Shown here: piece after piece, positions 6,572 to 10,436 of the stretch | How the letters are laid out: each line of letters opens with the position of its first letter | Position numbering within the stretch: position 1 is the first letter of the stretch | NCBI GenBank assembly: GCA_035507475.1 | Contig: DATJOB010000196.1 | Span: 1-10,436, forward strand | DNA from: DATARH01 sp035507475 | GTDB lineage: Bacteria; Pseudomonadota; Alphaproteobacteria; ATCC43930; CGMCC-115725 | DNA: 10,436 bases | Reading direction: 5' to 3' | Notes under the pieces: model-generated | The model's input: the letters and a program-made list of their open reading frames with translations, nothing else | What the model was told of the DNA's origin: nothing | The model's database searches: none | Position numbers and translations under genes: made by a program

Positions 6572-7360
6572 GTGACGTCTCGCGAGCCCCTGCTCGAGGT
6601 GCGCGAGGTCGCGTTGCGTTTCGGCGGCATCGTCGCGCTCGACGGCGTCTCGTTCACCATCGAGGAAGGCCAGATCCTCGGCCTGATCGGGCCGAACGGC
6701 GCCGGCAAGACGACCCTCTTCAACTGCGTCAGCCGGCTCTACACCCCCAATCGCGGCGACATCCTGTTCGAAGGCCGCTCGATGCTCGGCCGGGCGCCGC
6801 ACCGGATCGCCGAGATCGGTGTCGCCCGCACCTTCCAGAACCTGGCGCTGTTCGGGCCGCAGCCGGTGATCGACAACGTGATGATCGGCGGCCACGCCAA
6901 GAGCCGCGGCGACGTCATCAGCGACGCCTTCCGCCTGCCCTGGTCCCGCGGCGAGGAACGCCGCCTGCGCGACCGCGCGCACGCCCTGCTGCGCCTGCTC
7001 GACCTCGAAGACGTGGCGCTGCGTCCGGCGAACGGGTTACCGCTCGGCACGCGCAAGCGGGTCGAGCTGGCGCGTGCGCTCGCCGCCGAGCCCAAACTGT
7101 TGCTGCTCGACGAGCCGGCGGGCGGGCTCAACCATGGCGAGGTCGCCGAGCTCGGCGCGCTGATCCGCCGGGTGCGCGACGAGCGGCACGTCACCGTGCT
7201 GCTGGTCGAGCATCACATGAACCTGGTGATGTCGGTCTCGGACAAGGTCGTCGCGCTCGATTTCGGCCGCAAGATCGCCGAAGGCACGCCGGCGCAGGTG
7301 CAGAACGACGAGGACGTGATCCGCGCCTATCTCGGAACGACGCGCGAGCGGGCGGCATGA
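6572..7360 (+). CDS. livG: LIV-type ABC importer ATP-binding protein (LivG family)
   Basis: A 262-residue cytosolic ATPase that would power import with the LivF partner below. Walker A is GPNGAGKTT (40–48), the Q-loop is Gln89 in RTFQN, Walker B is LLLLDE (176–181), and the H-loop is His214 in VEHHMNLV. FNCVSRLYTPNRGDILFEG and the C-terminal EGTPAQVQNDEDVIRAYLG are LivG hallmarks. The ABC signature reads LPLGT (156–160) rather than the textbook LSGGQ. Similar LPxGT forms occur in some LivG-like proteins as I recall, so it need not be inactive. The GTG start has GAGGG at 6563–6567 and gives a standard N-terminus. It is the first gene of a five-gene operon and divergent from the zinc-ribbon gene. 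The family is certain, but the transported substrate is not. Confidence 0.94.
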   Translation: MTSREPLLEVREVALRFGGIVALDGVSFTIEEGQILGLIGPNGAGKTTLFNCVSRLYTPNRGDILFEGRSMLGRAPHRIAEIGVARTFQNLALFGPQPVIDNVMIGGHAKSRGDVISDAFRLPWSRGEERRLRDRAHALLRLLDLEDVALRPANGLPLGTRKRVELARALAAEPKLLLLDEPAGGLNHGEVAELGALIRRVRDERHVTVLLVEHHMNLVMSVSDKVVALDFGRKIAEGTPAQVQNDEDVIRAYLGTTRERAA

Positions 7361-7373
7361 GGCCGGGGCCGCG

Positions 7374-8081
<708 letters not shown>

Positions 8082-8084
8082 GCG

Positions 8085-8963
8085 GTGGAACTGCTGCTCC
8101 AGCAGATCATGGCGGGCCTCGCGAACGGCGCGATCTATGCCTCGATGGCGCTCGCCGTGGTGATGATCTACCAGGCGATCGATCACCTCAATTTCGCGCA
8201 GGGCGAGATGGCGATGTTCTCGACCTTCATCGCCTGGCAGCTGATCGCCTGGGGCCAGCCCTACTGGGTCGCGTTCGCGATCGCGGTCGTGCTGTCGTTC
8301 GTCGCCGGCGTCGCGATCGACCGCGTGCTGTTCCGGCCGATCAACAACGCGCCGGTGTTGAGCCAGATCGTCGCCTTCATCGCGCTGTTCAGCATCCTCA
8401 ACAGCTCAGCCGGGCAGATCTGGAACTACACGATCAAGAGTTTTCCCTCCCCGTTCGGCCATGAGGGGCTGTTCGGCGGCACGCTCATCGACATGCACGA
8501 GGCCGGGATGATCGGCGTGACGCTGGTCATGCTCGCTCTCCTCTATCTGTTCTTTCGCGGCACCCGGCTCGGCCTGGCGATGCGCGCCGCGGCGGCGAAT
8601 CCGGAATCGGCGCGCCTGGTCGGCATCCGCGTCGGCTGGATGACGGCGCTCGGCTGGGGGATGGCGGCGGCGATCGGCGCGGTTGCCGGCATGCTGATCG
8701 CGCCGGTGGTGTTCCTCGAACCCAACATGATGCTGGGCGTGCTGCTTTACGGCTTCGCCGGCGCCGTGCTCGGCGGGCTGACGAGCCCGGGCGGCGCGGT
8801 CGTCGGCGGGTTCGCGGTCGGCGTCATCGAAAACCTGGCCGGCACGTTCATCCCTTATGTCGGCCGCGAGCTGAAGCTCACGATCGCGCTGGCGCTGATC
8901 GTGGTGGTGCTGATGTTCCGGCCGAGCGGGCTGTTCGGCCGCAGCGTGGTGAGCCGGGTGTGA
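8085..8963 (+). CDS. livH: LIV-type ABC importer permease (LivH family)
   Basis: A 292-residue inner-membrane protein with about eight hydrophobic segments spread over its length. The N-terminal block LANGAIYASMAL (12–23) with HLNFAQGEMAMF (34–45) is the LivH signature. The cytosolic loop TRLGLAMRAAAANPESARLV (160–179) is the EAA-like helix that docks onto the ATPases. GGLTSPGGAVVGGFAVGVIE (230–249) and the C-terminal LMFRPSGLFG are also typical. The GTG at 8085 is preferred to ATG 8109 because MELLLQQIMAGL is the usual LivH opening and the gap to livF is only 3 nt. Its stop overlaps the livM start (GTGA 8960–8963). The substrate path cannot be read from the sequence. Confidence 0.95.
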   Translation: MELLLQQIMAGLANGAIYASMALAVVMIYQAIDHLNFAQGEMAMFSTFIAWQLIAWGQPYWVAFAIAVVLSFVAGVAIDRVLFRPINNAPVLSQIVAFIALFSILNSSAGQIWNYTIKSFPSPFGHEGLFGGTLIDMHEAGMIGVTLVMLALLYLFFRGTRLGLAMRAAAANPESARLVGIRVGWMTALGWGMAAAIGAVAGMLIAPVVFLEPNMMLGVLLYGFAGAVLGGLTSPGGAVVGGFAVGVIENLAGTFIPYVGRELKLTIALALIVVVLMFRPSGLFGRSVVSRV

Positions 8964-10015
8964 CGACGATCCCCAAGGACGCGGTCGCCGTACCCGAGGA
9001 GGCAGTGGCGACGCCGGTTCGCAGCCGACTGCGCCCGGGGGCGCGCCACCTCGTCATCGGCCTCGCCGTCGCGGTCGCCCTGGTGATCCCGTGGTTCGCG
9101 CAGAGCTTCGTGCTCTTCCAGCTGACCCAGGTGATGATCTACGGGCTGGCGATCCTCGGCCTCAACCTCTTGACCGGGTTCAACGGCCAGTTTTCGCTGG
9201 GGCACAGCGCGTTCTACGGGATCGGCGCCTACACCGCGGCGATCCTGATGCACAATTACGACGTCGGCTATCTGTGGACGCTGCCGGCGGCGGGCGGCGT
9301 GTGCTTCGTCGTCGGCTTCCTCTTCGGGCTGCCGGCGCTGCGGCTGCAGAACCTCTATCTCGCGCTGGCCACCTTCACGCTGGCGACGGCGATGCCGCAG
9401 ATCCTCAAGTTCCACGGGCTCGAAGCCTGGACCGGCGGGGTCCAGGGGCTGGTCGTCGACCAGCCCGACCCGCCCGATTTCCTGCCGGTCGACAGCGACC
9501 AGTGGCTCTATTACCTGACGCTCGTCATCATGCTGGCGATGTTCGCGGCGGCGGCCAACCTGGTGCGGAGCCGCACCGGTCGCGCGATCATGGCGATCCG
9601 CGACAACCCGATTGCCGCGTCGGCGATGGGCGTCAACAATCCGCTCTACAAGACGCTGACCTTTGGCGTGAGTGCGCTCTACACCGGCGTCGCCGGCGCG
9701 CTCGGGGCGCTCGCCATCGCGTTCGTCGCGCCCGACAGCTTCACCATCTTCCTGTCGATCTCGCTGCTGGTCGGGCTGGTGATCGGCGGCGTCGGCTCGA
9801 TCCCCGGCTGCCTCGTCGGCGGGCTTTTCGTGCTCTACGTGCCGAATATCGCCAACAGCCTGTCGACCGGCTTGGCGGGGGCGATCTACGGCGTCATCCT
9901 GCTCGCCGTAATTTTCTTGATGCCGTCCGGCGCTGCGGGTTTCGCCCGTCTGGGTTTGGCACGGCTGGCTCGCCTTAGGTCCAGAGGGGCCGCGATTCCA
10001 CCAGGGAGGACATGA
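8960..10015 (+). CDS. livM: LIV-type ABC importer permease (LivM family)
   Basis: A 351-residue inner-membrane protein, the partner of LivH. After a polar N-terminal tail of about 28 residues come the membrane spans. The block GQFSLGHSAFYGIGAY (76–91) is the LivM signature, and GRAIMAIRDNPIAASAMGV (207–225) is the EAA-like coupling loop. GGVGSIPGCLVGGLFV is in the usual place near the C-terminus. The GTG at 8960 overlaps the livH stop; an in-frame GTG at 9005 could be an alternative. The last 20 or so residues (GLARLARLRSRGAAIPPGRT) go beyond the final span and use AGG, AGA and AGG for arginine, rare in this GC-rich window. The ribosome site of the next gene lies within this tail. The stop is in a TGATG overlap with the binding-protein gene. 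Confidence 0.94.
   Translation: MTTIPKDAVAVPEEAVATPVRSRLRPGARHLVIGLAVAVALVIPWFAQSFVLFQLTQVMIYGLAILGLNLLTGFNGQFSLGHSAFYGIGAYTAAILMHNYDVGYLWTLPAAGGVCFVVGFLFGLPALRLQNLYLALATFTLATAMPQILKFHGLEAWTGGVQGLVVDQPDPPDFLPVDSDQWLYYLTLVIMLAMFAAAANLVRSRTGRAIMAIRDNPIAASAMGVNNPLYKTLTFGVSALYTGVAGALGALAIAFVAPDSFTIFLSISLLVGLVIGGVGSIPGCLVGGLFVLYVPNIANSLSTGLAGAIYGVILLAVIFLMPSGAAGFARLGLARLARLRSRGAAIPPGRT
10004..10010 (+). promoter_or_regulatory. Strong ribosome binding site for the binding-protein gene
   Basis: GGGAGGA is the clearest Shine-Dalgarno in the operon. Two in-frame ATGs follow, at 10012 and 10015. The first is only 1 nt from the site, while the second has a workable spacing of 4 nt, so 10015 is preferred. 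A strong site here fits the usual need for more binding protein than membrane subunits. Confidence 0.7.
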
Positions 10016-10436
10016 TGAAGCAGCTTACCCGCCGCACGATCTTGCGCACCGGCGCCGCGGCGTTCGCCCTCGCCGCACCGGGCCTCTCGGTCCGCATCGC
10101 GCGCGCCAAGGATTACGGCCCAGGCGTCACCGACCAGGAGATCAAGATCGGCAACACCGGCCCCTATAGCGGCCCGGCATCGTCCTACAGCGCGGTACCC
10201 AAATCGCAGGTCGCCTATTGGAAGATGATCAACGACAAGGGCGGCATCAACGGCCGCAAGATCAACTTCATCTCCTATGACGACGCCTATACGCCGCCGA
10301 AAACGGTCGAGATGGTGCGCAAGCTGGTCGAGGAAGATCAGGTGCTGGCGCTGTTCAATACGCTCGGCACGCCGCCCAACACCGCGATTCGGGGCTACGC
10401 CAACGACAACAAGGTGCCGCAGCTATTCGTCGCCAC
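10015..10436 (+). CDS. Periplasmic substrate-binding protein of LIV-type ABC importer (LivK-like), 3' end outside window
   Basis: The first 140 residues are present and the frame is still open at the right edge; family members are usually about 380–420 aa. The leader has TRRTIL (5–10), a hydrophobic stretch to about residue 26 and an ARAKD cleavage area (29–33). This suggests Tat export, though only the twin Arg is clear. The mature part begins DYGPGVTDQEIKIGNTGPYS and continues with YWKMINDKGGINGRKI (68–83), YDDAYTPPKTVEMVRKLVEE (88–107) and LGTPPNTAIR. This is a Peripla_BP_6 / LivK-type receptor. It would deliver ligand to LivHM. This subfamily is broadly expanded in soil alphaproteobacteria with diverse or unknown ligands, so leucine/isoleucine/valine should not be assumed. 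The start overlaps the livM stop by 1 nt. Confidence 0.92.
   Translation, partial: MKQLTRRTILRTGAAAFALAAPGLSVRIARAKDYGPGVTDQEIKIGNTGPYSGPASSYSAVPKSQVAYWKMINDKGGINGRKINFISYDDAYTPPKTVEMVRKLVEEDQVLALFNTLGTPPNTAIRGYANDNKVPQLFVA

Noticed and set aside
9956..9963. TTGGCACG resembling the -24 half of a sigma54 promoter before the receptor gene
   Set aside because: The matching -12 TTGC element is absent at the required spacing, and the site is inside livM coding sequence.

Overview
The window is a very GC-rich, gene-dense stretch of a bacterial chromosome. It most likely comes from an alphaproteobacterium. The main reason is the gene order argH–lptM–lysA followed by a DUF4175/TIGR02302-type protein, a family I know as largely alphaproteobacterial. 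Supporting signs are the MJ0042-type zinc-ribbon protein with one membrane anchor, frequent GTG starts, stop/start overlaps, and a periplasmic binding protein with an RR leader. The genus cannot be fixed from sequence alone.

Left block (1–5679, + strand): the 3' two thirds of argH (argininosuccinate lyase), a small lipoprotein of the LptM/YifL type, lysA (diaminopimelate decarboxylase), a large membrane-anchored DUF4175 protein of unknown function, and a MepK/YcbK-like (DUF882, peptidase M15) murein endopeptidase candidate. The first four are joined by 4–8 nt overlaps and the last follows after 21 nt, so they look like one transcription unit. It mixes arginine and lysine synthesis with cell-envelope functions.

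Middle (5680–6571): a minus-strand zinc-ribbon/DUF3426-like membrane protein converges on the left block with a 16-nt gap. It is separated by a 216-nt divergent intergenic region from the right block. That region holds one moderate sigma70-like promoter candidate for the minus gene and a possible short leader ORF for the plus operon.

Right block (6572–10436, + strand): a complete LIV-type (branched-chain amino acid/amide family) ABC importer. The order is ATPase livG, ATPase livF, permease livH, permease livM, and the substrate-binding protein livK-like, which runs off the right edge. Junctions are 13 nt, 3 nt, a 4-nt overlap and a 1-nt overlap. The five genes can supply every part of one importer: two ATPases, two membrane proteins and a periplasmic receptor. 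The substrate cannot be read from the sequence, because this family has expanded to carry many compounds besides Leu/Ile/Val.

I found no mobile element, CRISPR, tRNA or rRNA, and no convincing new defence or biosynthetic system. The points most worth a second look are the uncharacterised DUF4175 protein and its linkage to envelope genes, the C-terminally extended MepK-like protein, two short internal duplications in the DUF4175 gene, the possible leader ORF before livG, and the unusual codons at the livM 3' end.
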